From contig NW_027445624.1 in the NCBI RefSeq assembly GCF_035582795.1, positions 2,157,089-2,221,088 of the forward strand: DNA of 64,000 nucleotides, given 5' to 3'. Below, in pieces: positions 1 through 10,932 of the stretch (position 1 is its first letter; each line of letters starts with the position of its first letter). Both the position numbers and the translations under genes were made by a program. This stretch comes from Mycteria americana. Its lineage: Eukaryota > Chordata > Aves > Ciconiiformes > Ciconiidae. Below the pieces are notes generated by a model. The model searched no databases and was not told the DNA's origin. It worked only from the letters and a program-made list of their open reading frames with translations.

Positions 1-1090
1 CCCTCCACCTGGACAGCAGCTTCCCTGAGAGGAAGTGGCCACCTCCACTCATCCCAGGCTAGGCTGGCTAGGGAGATGGTGCCCAGCTGCTGCAGAGCAC
101 AGCCCTCACCTGGTTTCTGCCACCATGCTTCTGATGACCTCAAAGCACTGCCTAAGAAGCCTTTCTAATTCCCTGGAGACCTCAAGCTGCTGGGTAGGTT
201 TGCACAGCTGACAGCTAGCTGGGGTGATCAGTGGGGCCGCAGCCTAAGCCTGCCTTTGAGCAGAGCAGGCAGCAGCCCCACCACTGGAAGAGTGCGCTGC
301 CCTTCTCACGCGCCCTTCCATGCAAAGTGCTGTGCAAACTGCTGCTTGCAGCGCTCCTGCTCCCTGGCGCTCCCCGGGGGCTTCTTTTATGCGGCTTCCT
401 GGAGGAGGAATCAGCAGTGCCCGTGCCACCTGAAGACTCACGGTGTCAGTTTTGCAAGCCCACCCTCTGATCCATTTTAGATGTGCGCTTTAGGATGGGA
501 AATCCTGCCTGGTGTTGATCATATCGCTTACTTCGACCTTGCCGACAGAAGATGCTCGGCAGGACTAATGGAGAGGCAGACTGTTATTTTGCAAAGATAG
601 GTCTTTAGGCAGATTAAGACTTGTCTTATGCAAAACACACAGACACCCCAATGCTTACAGTCTGGAGCTCCAGCAGATGTGCTTCCCAGGGAATGGGATG
701 GCAGAGGATAAGAAAGGGATGGCTTGGCAACCACCCTGGGATTTGGGAAACTAGGGAGTGCTCTCCTCTTCCCCACCACTGCTTCTCTCGGTGAGATGCT
801 TAAGAAAACTCGACCAGCTATTCACAGTTGCGTCAAGTAACTCATGTCTACTTGCAGCCAATGGAGTCGTGCAGTTCAAATTTTGAGCTTTCATTGGAGC
901 CCAAGGCATTTCCTCCACTCAAACTATCTGCACCCCCACCTGACCCCGACTACTGTGTGAAACAAGTGTCCCGGCCCTCCAGGCAGGATGGGGAAAAGCT
1001 TGAACTTCTCCCTCATCCTGCACTATGCATCACAGTGAAGAGTCTGGCTCTGTCTGCTACGAAGATGCAGGCATTCAAAAGCCATGGGCT
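1..1090. other. Unassigned intergenic DNA
   Basis: I see no recognisable gene or repeat in this stretch. The open frames are short, overlap on both strands and resemble no family I know. It lies left of the first CR1 copy. Confidence 0.5.
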
Positions 1091-1094
1091 GCTC

Positions 1095-2180
1095 TGAGGT
1101 GCCCCTGAAGCTTTCCCTTCTGCAGGCTGAACAAGCTCAGCTCCTTCAGCCCCTTCTCAGAAGGCAAGTGCCCCAGCCCTAGACCATCTTGGTGGCCCTC
1201 TGTTGAACTCACTCCAGTTTCCTCATCTCTCTCCCTTTTATTGAGGGCCACAAATCTGGATGCAGTACCTACCAGTAGTCTAACGAGTCCTGAGTAGAGG
1301 ACGATCAACACATGCCCAGTCTCCTGGCTATGCTCCTCTTCATATAGCCCACCACACTGCTGGCCTTCCTCAGTGCTGACTTGTCTTTTGCCTAATGGCC
1401 CTCAGGAACTCCAGCACCTTTTCTGCAGAGCTACTCCCAAGACAGGTGGTCCCCAGCCTGTACCATTGCAGGGGCTCAGTCCACCTCTGGTGCGGGACTC
1501 TGCATTTCTCCGTGCTGGTTGTCATGAGGCTCCTGTTGGCCCATGCCTTTGAGCCTACCTAGGTCCTTCTGGATGGCAGCCTTGCCCTGGTGTGTCAACC
1601 AGTCCCACCACCTGGGTATCAGGTGTGCAGACTTCACAAGAAAGACCTCCAGGTCATTAGAAAAATGTTAAACCAGACGGGTCCCAGGACCCTCCAGGAC
1701 TCCCCTTGCCACCAGCCTCCAGCTGCAATATTTCCCATTAACTGACTTTCCGAGAGCAACTCTCTGACCACTTTTTACCAACGTACATATTCACCAATGC
1801 AGCCCATTATGTGCTACCTTGGAGACAAGGCTCTTGTGGGGGATGGTGTTAAAAGCCTTGCTCAAGGCAAGGCAAATGACATCTACTGCTCTTCCCTGGT
1901 GCAGAAATCCAGCCCTGTCATCAGAAAAGGCAGAAGTGTAGCTTGGCTGTGATCCACCCTACACAAAGCCATGCTGGCTGTTCTCAGTCACTGTCTTCTT
2001 CCTGGCCCAGAAATGTGACCCAGGAGGACATGCTCTGTGACACACTTTTTGTGCAACATTTGCTTTTCACCAATGATCAGATGGGTCCCTTCATCTCCAC
2101 CACCATTCGAGGATGATACAGAATGGCCTCCCTGTGACATGGACCTGTTCTCTCAGCACTCTTGGGCGCAGCCCCTGCAG
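1095..2180 (-). mobile_element. CR1 LINE fragment, antisense
   Basis: The plus strand shows the reverse complement of CR1 3' coding DNA. A 'ggctgaacaagctcagctccttcag' type block near 1125 is followed by 'ctctgttgaactcactccagtttcc' near 1198, and by the part matching the reverse-transcriptase segment near 1850. It is highly diverged with no usable frame. The element reads right to left. Confidence 0.8.
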
Positions 2181-2194
2181 TACCATGCTCTCTT

Positions 2195-2320
2195 CATAGA
2201 ATCATAGAACGGTTTTAGTCGGAAGGGGCCTTTAAAGATCATGGAGTCCAACCCCCTGCCATTGCTCAGGGACACCTTTCACTAGATCACGCTGCTCAGA
2301 GCCCTGTCCACCCAGATGAA
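2195..2320 (-). mobile_element. CR1 3'-end fragment
   Basis: The typical CR1 3' terminus appears on the plus strand as 'atagaatcatagaacgg' followed by 'gtccaaccccctgcc'. This is a short 5'-truncated copy in antisense orientation, directly beside the preceding CR1 fragment. Confidence 0.85.
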
Positions 2321-2329
2321 GGGGGGCTT

Positions 2330-3125
2330 TTTCGCTTCTCTCCCATCCCGCTGGGGAAGGGGGGAAGGGAGCAAGGGAACAAATGGGTGCGTGCTTAGTG
2401 GCTGGCCATGCTCAACCCACCAACCCCCTGAAATGTCACCAAGGGGCTTTGCGTGAGCAACTGACTCCCTCCCTCCATCTCCATTGGCTCTAGTGGGAGC
2501 TTAGTCAAGGAGCTCCCATGCAGACACCTCTTTTCTGCACACCTGGCCTGAGGGAAAGGGAATCACAGCTCCTGTGGGTTTGTGGCATGAACTGGAGGGA
2601 GATGAATCACCTGAGAGCCTGGAAGCCTGTAACCAAAGTCTGACTTCTGCATTGACTCAGTTGCATCACTGCCTTCCATGGGGAAACAAACCCCTCCCTC
2701 TCACTGCCTAGTATTTGGGGAGGAATAGGGGTTTTCAGAGGGAGAACTTGTCACCTCTTTTAGTCAACCGTTCTCTGAAAGGACAAACCACACGGCTGGA
2801 CTCTGCCGCTCTCTCCCCAGATTAGAGACATGATGTAGGTGTTTACTTCAGCCTCCTTCCAAGAAGGTTCCCCAGGAGGGACCCTGCTGCTTTGTCAGCA
2901 CTGGAGACCAGGGAGCTCCTCAAGGAGTCTGTGGGGCAGAGGAAGTCACACCTTCAGCTGCCCTTGTGCTCCTGGGCTGGCACAAGCTCCTGGGACTGAG
3001 AGAGCTCATGGCAACGGATGCATGGCACCTGCAGAAAGACAGCCAAGTCCAGCAGCAGCTCCTCTGCAAAGAGCAGCAGGGCTCAGGGCACTGCCTGCAG
3101 GTGACGAGACAGGATGAGCAGCTCG
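2330..3125. other. Unassigned intergenic DNA
   Basis: No gene or known repeat is recognised. Short open frames on both strands lack recognisable domains. Confidence 0.4.
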
Positions 3126-3129
3126 GAGA

Positions 3130-3245
3130 GAAGGAAAAGGCAGCCTGGAGTGGGAGGACGGAGGAGGGCTCATAGCTGGGGAGATCTTCCCAGTCCTTGA
3201 CACAGTAAGTCTCTGGCTGCAGGGCAGCGCAGCTGCTGTTCCCAA
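3130..3245 (-). repeat. OR-flank module A, copy 1 (inverted copy at 12440-12560)
   Basis: The reverse complement contains 'gccctgcagccagagacttac' and then a gaagat...ctcccactcca block. The same series of blocks recurs at 12440-12560 on the plus strand. Both copies lie upstream of an OR gene and antisense to it, so the module was probably duplicated with the OR unit. It has no known function. Confidence 0.55.
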
Positions 3246-3249
3246 AGAG

Positions 3250-3537
3250 GTCTTCCGAAGCTGCCACATCTAACGGGCGTGGGATCTGTCAGGATGGCTC
3301 TCACAGCTTCTCAGGGGTGACTGAGAAGGGGGAACTCCCCACAGCACTGCAGAAGGTCTGGGTGGAAGGAGCAACCCCTGGCAGGGCAGGGTCATTCTTC
3401 CATGTGGAGGGTGTTATGTGGGACAGGGATGCTCACAGCTCTAGCTAACCATTTCTAGATGGGGACTTTTCAAGGGGAAGGTAAAGTCACCAGGTACCTG
3501 AAAGCTCTTGCCTGACCTTGGGTTGCTTTGGGTTTTG
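3250..3537. other. Unassigned intergenic DNA
   Basis: I see nothing recognisable between the flank module and the following T-rich tract. Confidence 0.4.
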
Positions 3538-3591
3538 GTTTTGGTTTTTTTGCAGGGTTTTTTGTGTTTTTTTTTTTTTTTTTTTTCCAGT
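3538..3591. repeat. T-rich low-complexity tract
   Basis: A broken poly-T run includes one uninterrupted stretch of about 22 T. It could be the poly-A tail of an old antisense retrocopy or simple low complexity. No retrocopy body is recognised beside it. Confidence 0.7.
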
Positions 3592-3710
3592 TTTTCCCCA
3601 TTGTCAATAGTGAGATGGAAACAGTATTAGGGGTTTAGGTTTGGGGGTGAGACTCCTAAAATGTTACTCTGAAAGATCAAGAGGTGTGTGAGGAACCTCA
3701 GGAAGTCCCT

Positions 3711-4262
3711 TCAGCCTCCCCTGCCCCCCCAACCTATAGGCAGCACCAACATCTCCTTGGCAGTTGCCATCATTCTCATCAGGGCTTTTCTGAACTGCTC
3801 CTTAGCAGCTGCAAACACAGAGCTGCTCCTGAAAACCTCTCTCCCGGGAGGTTTGTGGAGGGCAGAACTGAGCACACAGAGGGTGGGATGGGGTCTGTGA
3901 GCATGGACAGGGAAAAGGCACAGGGGCAGAGAAACAGCTCTGCTCCTCTCTTGTGGGAGACGGGATCTGGACCATTCCCTTTCAGCCTGTGCGCTGCAGA
4001 CACCTGCCTCTGAGCACGGCCCCCCTTGTCTCCTCTCCCACCCAACAGAGGGCTCTACCCTCCAGGCCATGGGGTCTAAGGCATGAGTCTCCTCCTCTGC
4101 AGTTAGGTCTCCAGCAGAAGAGAGGTGCATCTCTCCCGCAACGTGCTCTTTTCCTGCTGCATGACAAAGGGGCTGAGAGCAACTGGCTGGCAATGTCACC
4201 ATCCGGACGTTGATACGGGGGAAGGCTTTCCTGAGAGCCCGCCTGTCTCTCGCTCTCTCCAT
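3711..4262 (-). repeat. OR-flank module B, copy 1 (partner at 26194-26480, +)
   Basis: The reverse complement stays open for 183 codons. Its conceptual product shares clear blocks with the product of 26194-26480 (+): SCSQPLC, then HALDP, then CSE.GVC. The nucleotide match is also evident over about 200 bases, for example around 'gcagaggagg' and 'gtgggagagga'. The module lies about 1.4 kb upstream of the intact OR and antisense to it. I do not recognise a protein family. It may be duplicated non-coding flank that happens to be open, or an unnamed repeat. Confidence 0.5.
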
Positions 4263-4269
4263 GCCTCCT

Positions 4270-5685
4270 TTGGCAGGAGGAGCACGGCCACGATCCCTGT
4301 TTCTCCATCTCTCCCTGCTGCTCTGGTCCCTCTTTTCAAGATCGATGGGACAAAGGGCAGGGCGCTCAGCTGCGGTTCAGCTACTGGCCCTGAGAGTCCT
4401 TCCATGCAGGTGACTTCCTTTACGGCAGTGAGACGTCCAACCCCACTTCTAAAGTGTGGAGCTGTGGCAATGCAGCGTGTGGGGTTGGGGAATGAGCCCA
4501 CTCTCTTTTAAAGAGACCCCCACCTTCAGGACACCTGACTGTCCCCCTGGCGTGTCCTGGCAGGCTGTGGGTAGTGCTGCAGAAGAGCACAGCTCTCCTG
4601 CAAGCTCCTTCTGGTAGCTGACAGTCCCTGGTTTGCTCATCTGAGCCAGGAGCCTCTTCACATCCTCCCTGCCACTCTCTCCCTATCAGGGCTGAGAACG
4701 AGACAGCTCTCTGGAGATCTGCCCTCTGAAACTGGACTCCTCTCTTCTTTGCACAGTCTAGATTCCTTTGCAGAGTGAGCTCTGAGTGCAATCGTCCTCT
4801 AGCTGAGAGAGGTGCCAGCACAGGGCAGTTGTGAGCAAGACCACTGAGCGCAGCCGCTCTCTTGAGGCTGCACTAGGTTACAGGGAGCTTTTTTGGTCTC
4901 GAGTGACTGCCCAGTGTTTACCCTGAGAGCTAAGGAAAAGACGAGAATTTCTACCATTGCAATGAACACCAGACACAGGTATCTAAACAAGTCTGCTCTT
5001 CTAGAGTCTATACTCACCTCCTCAACCCCATTCCATGCAAAGCAGGCAGTGAAACTGCTGAATCTTCACCGCTTGAAAAAGGCATGCATTGGAGCTTACA
5101 TTTCTATGCAGGCATTTCTTGCGCTCCGTTATCCAGCCAGTGCCTGGAGAAATAGTGGATGCGGTGTATTGATGTGTGGACAGGGATAAACCCTCTGCAA
5201 TGGGCCAGGTCACCTCTGCCTCCTGCCTTTCCTTGCCTTGAGAGAGAGCTGATAGTGGTAGACTGAAATCTGTCAACGAAGGAAAAGTAGGAGGATATGA
5301 ATACTGTCCTCTTGCCTCCAAGAAGCAGCTGGGCGTGCTCCTCATTTCACCTCTCATGGTGGTCAATAGGAATATACCTGCTGGGTGACAAGACTAAGCC
5401 CTCCGCAGTCAGCTCAGGGCGTCCTGCCCCTGGAACAACAACCAGAAGGCTTTTTCCACCTCTGTGTTAACACTGCTGCAGAGCAGGACTACCTCCTTTG
5501 GACCCATGGGCAGAGGACTCTGATCCTCACAGCTCACGCAGCCAGCACAAACTGGAGGTCCAGCTAGACACCTGACAGAATGTCCCCCAGAGAGCTAGGA
5601 AGGCAGTGGGCAGAGTTTCTGGGTCGCATGCAATGGGTTTTGCTCAAGCAGGTCTGTTTGAACTTGTCTTTTCCTCCTTGGACAG
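4270..5685 (+). other. Upstream region of the intact OR, with a likely splice acceptor
   Basis: No other coding sequence is recognised. A pyrimidine-rich tract ends in CAG at 5683-5685, 23 nt before the OR start codon. The third OR in the window has an equivalent acceptor at exactly the same 23-nt spacing. This fits the usual OR layout of non-coding 5' exons spliced to a single coding exon. The first exon cannot be located by eye. Confidence 0.45.
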
Positions 5686-5708
5686 TCACGCACTCTTGGA
5701 AGGAGCAA

Positions 5709-6647
5709 ATGTCCAACAACAGCAGCTCCATCACCCCATTCCTCCTCCTGGCGTTTGCAGACATGCGGGAGCTGCAGCTCTTGCACTTCTGGCTCTTCCT
5801 GGGCATCTACCTGGCTGCCCTCCTGGGCAACGGCCTCATCATCATCGCCATAGCCTGTGACCACCATCTCCACACCCCCATGTACTTCTTCCTCCTCAAC
5901 CTCTCCCTCCTCGACTTGGGCTCCATCTCCACCACTGTCCCCAAATCCATGGCCAATTCCCTCTGGGACACCAGGACCATATCCTATGGAGGATGTGCTG
6001 CCCAGGTCTTTTGGTTTCTCTTCTTTGTTTCTTCAGAGTATTACCTTCTGACCGTCATGGCCTATGACCGCTATGTAGCCATCTGCAAACCCCTGCACTA
6101 TGTGACCGTCATGGACAGCCGAGCTTGCATCAAAATGGCAGCAGCTGCCTGGGGCAGTGGTTTCCTCAATGCGGTGCTGCACATTGGAAACACATTTTCC
6201 ATTCCATTCTGCCAAGGCAATGCTGTGGAGCAGTTCTTCTGTGAAATCCCCCAGCTCCTCAAGCTCTCCTGCTCGCACTCCTACGTCAGGAAAGCTGGGT
6301 TTACTGTGGTCAGTCTTTGCGTAGCTTGTGGGTGTTTTCTGTTCCTTGTCCTGTCCTATGTGCAGATATTCACGGTTGTGCTGAGGATCCCCTCTGAGCA
6401 GGGACGGCACAAGGCCTTTTCCACGTGCCTCCCTCACGTGGCCGTGGTCTCCCTGTTTGCCAGCTCTGCCATGTTTGCCTACCTGAAGTCCCACTCAAGC
6501 TCATTCCCAGCTCTGAATCTTGTGGTGGCCGTTCTGTATGCAGTGGTGCCTCCAGCAGTGAACCCCCTCATCTACAGCATGAGGAATCAGGAGCTCAAAG
6601 AGGCACTAAAGAGACTGATCCGCTGTCTGCTGTTGCAGCAGGAATAA
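5709..6647 (+). CDS. Olfactory receptor, family 14-like, intact
   Basis: This is a 312-residue seven-helix odorant receptor of the bird-expanded OR14-like group, expected in the ciliary plasma membrane of olfactory neurons and coupling to G-olf. The start at 5709 gives the usual MSNNSS N-terminus with a glycosylation site (NNSS). The frame is open upstream to 5580, but that part has no receptor character and crosses the proposed splice acceptor. Visible motifs are GN in helix 1 (about residue 43), LHTPMYFF before helix 2, MAYDRYVAICKPLHY at the end of helix 3, FSTCLPH in helix 6 and NPLIYSMRN in helix 7. The conserved extracellular cysteines are present. A single coding exon and normal family length indicate a functional gene. 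Its ligand is unknown. Confidence 0.93.
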   Translation: MSNNSSSITPFLLLAFADMRELQLLHFWLFLGIYLAALLGNGLIIIAIACDHHLHTPMYFFLLNLSLLDLGSISTTVPKSMANSLWDTRTISYGGCAAQVFWFLFFVSSEYYLLTVMAYDRYVAICKPLHYVTVMDSRACIKMAAAAWGSGFLNAVLHIGNTFSIPFCQGNAVEQFFCEIPQLLKLSCSHSYVRKAGFTVVSLCVACGCFLFLVLSYVQIFTVVLRIPSEQGRHKAFSTCLPHVAVVSLFASSAMFAYLKSHSSSFPALNLVVAVLYAVVPPAVNPLIYSMRNQELKEALKRLIRCLLLQQE

Positions 6648-6940
6648 GCTGCCCTTCTCTTTCCACAGGCGATTCCAAGTTTGTCTCAGGCCAGGCTTGA
6701 TTATTTGGTTCTTTTCTTCTCTGCTTGAACATTGCCTTTGGAAAGCAGTTTTTGGAGTCACCGTGCTTCTCCAGAGGCAAGAACCTGAGCCTGAGGCTTG
6801 GGGAGGGAAGGAGCAAGGTTGACCATCGTCTCAGACCTCAAGGCACTGCTTCTCCTGCCTGTCCCATCCTCCTTAGGAGGCACAGTGGATCAATATCAAT
6901 TGCAGAATGCTGCTATCAGCTCTCCTCTAAAGTGAAAAGT

Positions 6941-6946
6941 AATAAA
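6941..6946 (+). promoter_or_regulatory. Candidate polyadenylation signal of the intact OR
   Basis: AATAAA lies 294 nt after the stop codon within the core GTAATAAAA. The same core follows the other two family-14-like ORs on their own strand (10691-10696 and 20044-20049), which supports a conserved 3' end. Confidence 0.55.
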
Positions 6947-7074
6947 ATGTAGCCATGAAAATAAAAAATCATGTTTTGTCAAGTGCTCTTTGAAGTCTTC
7001 CTCTTAAGCAAAATGTGTCTACAAGGCCCCTTGATGGAGAAACCTGCCAAACCCTCTCCAGGATCTCAAGAAGC

Positions 7075-7426
7075 TGGGGTGCCTCTCTAAAGTGCCTGTA
7101 GAGGAATGCACACAGGATGGGGAATCAACACGATGAGTTAGAGGTCTGTGGGCAGTTGCAGGGCTACCATCTTACTGGCATCATGGGGACATGGTGGGAT
7201 GGCTCCCACGACTGGAGTGTTGCACAGAGGGATACAGCTCTTTTGGAAGGCCTGTATGGGAAGACGAGGAGGGGGAGTTGCATTTTATGTGAGAGCAGCT
7301 GAAGTGGCTGGACATCGGCCTGGGGATGGGTGAGGAGCCAACTGAGAGCTTATGGTTTAGGATTCAAGGGAGGACTAGCTATCTCCAGAGAGCCTTTCCA
7401 ACCCCAACTATTTTGTGATTCTGTGA
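7075..7426 (+). mobile_element. CR1 LINE fragment with internal deletion
   Basis: Sequence from the CR1 endonuclease region (blocks matching GNQHDELEV and TWWDGSHDWS, plus a GGGVAFYV-like stretch) runs to about 7345. It then jumps to the CR1 3' terminus, 'ccccaactattttgtgattctgtga', near 7400-7426. Most of the reverse-transcriptase part is missing. Confidence 0.75.
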
Positions 7427-7647
7427 TGGTGGAATGCCTGGCAGTGTTTCTGAGAACTTTTCTGTCCTTTCCCCACACTGGTTGCACTCCCGGTGCCCGT
7501 GGAGCAGAGGCCTCCTTTTGAGGATGACCTCATTCGCCGTGTCACTCTGAGGAAAAGGTGCACCAGGGGTTACAAATGCCAGCAATGCCTCAACACACAG
7601 CAGTATCCCCTACCCTGACTGCTGTGTCCAGCTCCTTCCTCCTTGAG

Positions 7648-7775
7648 GATCTGAGTTGGAAGGGACCTCTGGAGGTCTCCAGTACCATGATATGCTCTGA
7701 GCATGGAGAACTTTAGAGTTACATCTGATTGGTCAATGCTTTCTCCAGGTGAGTTTTGAAAATCTTGGGGCCCCT
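7648..7775 (-). mobile_element. CR1 3'-end fragment
   Basis: 'gagttggaagggacctctgg' and the following bases match the reverse complement of a CR1 3' terminus. It is short, diverged and antisense. Confidence 0.55.
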
Positions 7776-7779
7776 GAAC

Positions 7780-8639
7780 CAGTGCTGATCCACTCTCATG
7801 ATCATACAAATATATCTCTGTAACTTTGTCTTTCCTTAACCTCCTGTGAAATTTCCCTTCCTGCTTCTTGTCCTTGCAATCTCTTGTCCTTTCCTTTCCG
7901 TCATGATCCCCAACCAGATCCTCAGCCCTACTCAGACCGAGGACTGTCACAACCTGCTCTCCAAGCACAGCCCCTCTGGGATCCTCAGGGCCATGCAGGC
8001 ACACCACGGTGGCCAGCTCCAAGCAGAGGCATAGACTGCAGAGGGATTGTGGTAGTGGTTGTGAGCTGGCACCAGGGCGGAGACAGGGGTGTGCAATAAT
8101 TGACTGGACTTAGAACGCTGTCAAATTACTTTAGCACTGCCACCTTAATCAACTTTGCGAAGCTGTTTCAGTGGAAGCCCTGAGAGGGCTCTGACAGGCA
8201 ATCGTTGACTCTGATGGGTGGCTACATGTACCGTCCTTAGAAAATAAACCGTTGACCAAGTGTGAGACTAAGACTGGACTTAGCCGCACCTCGACTCCTC
8301 TCTGAGAAGGAGTTTAGAAAGCAAGGGGGTCCTGTCTGAACCTCGTGACTCAACGGGAGGGTTCCCCCCCTCCAGCCACTCCTCAGACTCCTACGCAACA
8401 GTGACTTTGAACACAAGAAGGGGCCATGGCAGCGGGTCAGCAGAGAAGAGCTCCAGCAGTGTTAAAGGAGAAGCCGCTGCCCGAGCATTCACACACCATT
8501 CAGGGAGTCGCACACACACCGCCCGAGACTTTAACTGCTAGGACCAAAGTCCCTTCGCAGCGGCAGCTCCACTGAGCTGATGGGTGCCCCTTTTCAACTC
8601 CTCGCTCACATACACTCGCTCTCGGGTGCTTTCTCTCCC
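7780..8639. other. Unassigned, possibly retroviral leader or internal remnant
   Basis: No coding sequence is recognised. The stretch from about 8270 adjoins the proposed antisense LTR at 8640-9103, on the side where leader or internal sequence would lie. I find no convincing primer-binding site, so this is only a suggestion. Confidence 0.3.
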
Positions 8640-9103
8640 CTCTGGCTCGACCCTAGGTTTCCCGAAGCAGAGCCTCCGAGACGACGCGCGCCAGGTGAAT
8701 TTATTGGTACAGCAGTGAAAACAGCTCGAGCTGGGTGCCTCCGGAGAGGGAGCCAGAACAAAGAAATCCCTGGGTAATTATACCCTGTAAGGTATATCTG
8801 AGGTATATCTAAGGTATCTAAATTCCCCTCCCCTCAGGAGACTGTTCGGACCAATAGTAGTATTTGGGTCTGGGGTCTTCCCGTTCTTCATTGGGCCCTT
8901 TCATTGTCTCTTGGCGGGCCGATTCTTCTCTTCTCTCTAAGATCGCAGCTTCTGCTAAGGTTGAAGCCTCCTCATCTTTCTGGTTTGCATGGGTTTTGGG
9001 GGCCAAGTCAAAGTTCAGTGCACGGTCGGTGGATCTGGGTGAAAGTTCTTGTGGCCTAAGACTTCAGCAAGCCTTGCTACTAACGCCGAAGTGACTACTA
9101 CAA
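8640..9103 (-). mobile_element. Putative solo LTR, antisense
   Basis: On the minus strand the segment starts TGTAGTAGTCAC at 9103. It has an A/T-rich TATA-like region near 8780-8815 and an AATAAA just past the 'ctgtaccaataaattc' stretch near 8700. A GC-rich U5-like part follows. This order resembles a U3-R-U5 LTR. No second LTR or primer site was found, so the right-to-left end is uncertain. Confidence 0.4.
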
Positions 9104-10690
9104 CAAGCAGCTCCCCTTCGCACCCAGTGGTGCTCCTGAGCGAGGATGGTCACAGAGGAGGGGAGGCACTGGGAGCTGTGGCGCCGGGAACCGACACTCG
9201 CCGCTGTGTCTTGGGGCTCCTGGCAGGCGGTGCTGGTGGCTGCAGCCCCCAAGCCACCCCCAACCCTGTGAGCAGCAGTGAGTCCTCTCCCAACCACTGG
9301 GAGCAGCTCTGGCTTCAGAAGGTCTGCTGGCAGAGCTGGGGTTGTGGTGCCCACCCTATGCTTCCAACTCATGGTGCCTCTTGGGATCCCAGAGTCATTG
9401 CGGTGACTGGGGTGACAGCCCTGCCTGGCTGGCGTTTGAAGGTAATTTGGGGATGTCCTGGCAGTGTGGCTCATGTTCACATGCTAATCCCTGCACCAGC
9501 ACAGCCTTGCTGCCCCACATGTGGCCCCCCCCAGCCCAACCCTGCAGGCACCACATGGTGCAGGATGCATTCAGGGCTGGGGAAACATCCCCCTGCCGTG
9601 GTCTGCACAAGGGACGAAAAATACAAAGGGCCAGGATGGGGGGTGACTTTTGGGGGTTAGAGCCAGCACACAAGGTGGGGGAGGCTGTCCCAAGGACATG
9701 TGCTCGGCACACGGACTGACTAAGGGACAGCAGCAAATTCACAGGTCTGCTGGGTCATGCTTCCACAGTGTAAGCCCTGACACAGTGCCAGCCTCCATCT
9801 CAACGTCACTCTTCGTGAGGGACGATGGCACAAAGGGATGGGGAGTGGGAAACGCCACGTCCCAGGCCTGGTGGAGCAAGAACTCCTGGCTCTGCACTGT
9901 AAGCATGCTTCAGGGTATCCATGGTCTAGAAACAGTTTTGAATTAGCTGAACATGGGCATTTTCTCTGGCGCAAACTCTAGCCCACATCAGATCCCATCT
10001 CACCTCTCTGTGATTGTTCTGGTCCTTCCTGGCCCTCTCCTTGTGCTCCCTGCTGGCCCTCGGGAGCTGGGCGGGGATCACTGCTGCTAAGCCCCCTGCC
10101 TGAGGGTCTGGGGAGGTGGAAGGTGCTTGAAGGGACTATGGTGCATTTCCAAGGAGAGGAAACGTTCAGTCGTGACTGGGGGTGACATGAATGACTCTCC
10201 TGCCTCCCTTCCATGCGCCTGCTGGCGCCCCATTTCCTCCTCTGGGACAGCAGAGTCCTTGTTTCCCTGTAGACGCCTGGGTTTAGCACTTTTCCTTTGA
10301 GGGACTCCACCTTGCCCAATCTCTCTCTTTATGGTGCTCCAGTCACTGCCCGCCACAGGCCCGTGCCATCCATGGAGATGCCTGGGGTTTCCAGGCAGCT
10401 CCAGACTGCCCTCCTTAAGGACATCATCTGTGTGTCACATGTGGAACAGCCCTGGGTATGTACCTCAGCGACTCGGTGACTGCTCACCGTCTCCACTTTC
10501 ACTAGACACCAACGGGTAAGTCCTAAATGCAACACTCAGTCTCTGACAGGCACCAACAGGACAAGGAGCTCTTTGACCCTGAATCCATGGAGCAACAGGC
10601 TCCTTTGGGGAGCATTTGCTCGTGCCTGTTCTCGTCACCAGCTTTGGATGAAGAGCCCAGTCTTCAGGCAGTGCATGGAGGAGACGCCAT
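9104..10690. other. Unassigned intergenic DNA
   Basis: Several open frames of up to about 200 codons overlap in different frames on both strands. None has recognisable domains or splice structure. I see no repeat I can name. Confidence 0.4.
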
Positions 10691-10696
10691 TTTATT
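10691..10696 (-). promoter_or_regulatory. Candidate polyadenylation signal of the second OR
   Basis: The plus strand TTTATT reads AATAAA on the minus strand, 237 nt downstream of the pseudogene stop, within the GTAATAAAA core shared with the other family-14-like ORs here. Confidence 0.5.
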
Positions 10697-10932
10697 ACAA
10701 AGATGCTATGGGAGACAGAGCTGTGATGCAGCGTTCGAAAGATTTTTCCTGACAGTCAGGAGACACAGAGAAGGTTCATTCATGCTTAGCAGTGAAGTGA
10801 ATCCCAATATTTATGTTATACAGATAATGATAATGACAAGGACTAATGAACAAAGCAGGCACCTGCAATGGGATACCATAGGAGTGATTTGTGCAGAGAG
10901 AAGGGAAGTCCACAAGTACTGAAAAATGGCCA

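Noticed and set aside
5580-5708. Upstream extension of the intact OR to an earlier ATG
   Set aside because: The added 43 residues have no receptor character and span a splice acceptor conserved in the neighbouring OR. The start at 5709 gives the family N-terminus.
9049-9660. 203-codon open frame
   Set aside because: No recognisable family, several overlapping frames on the other strand, no supporting signals.
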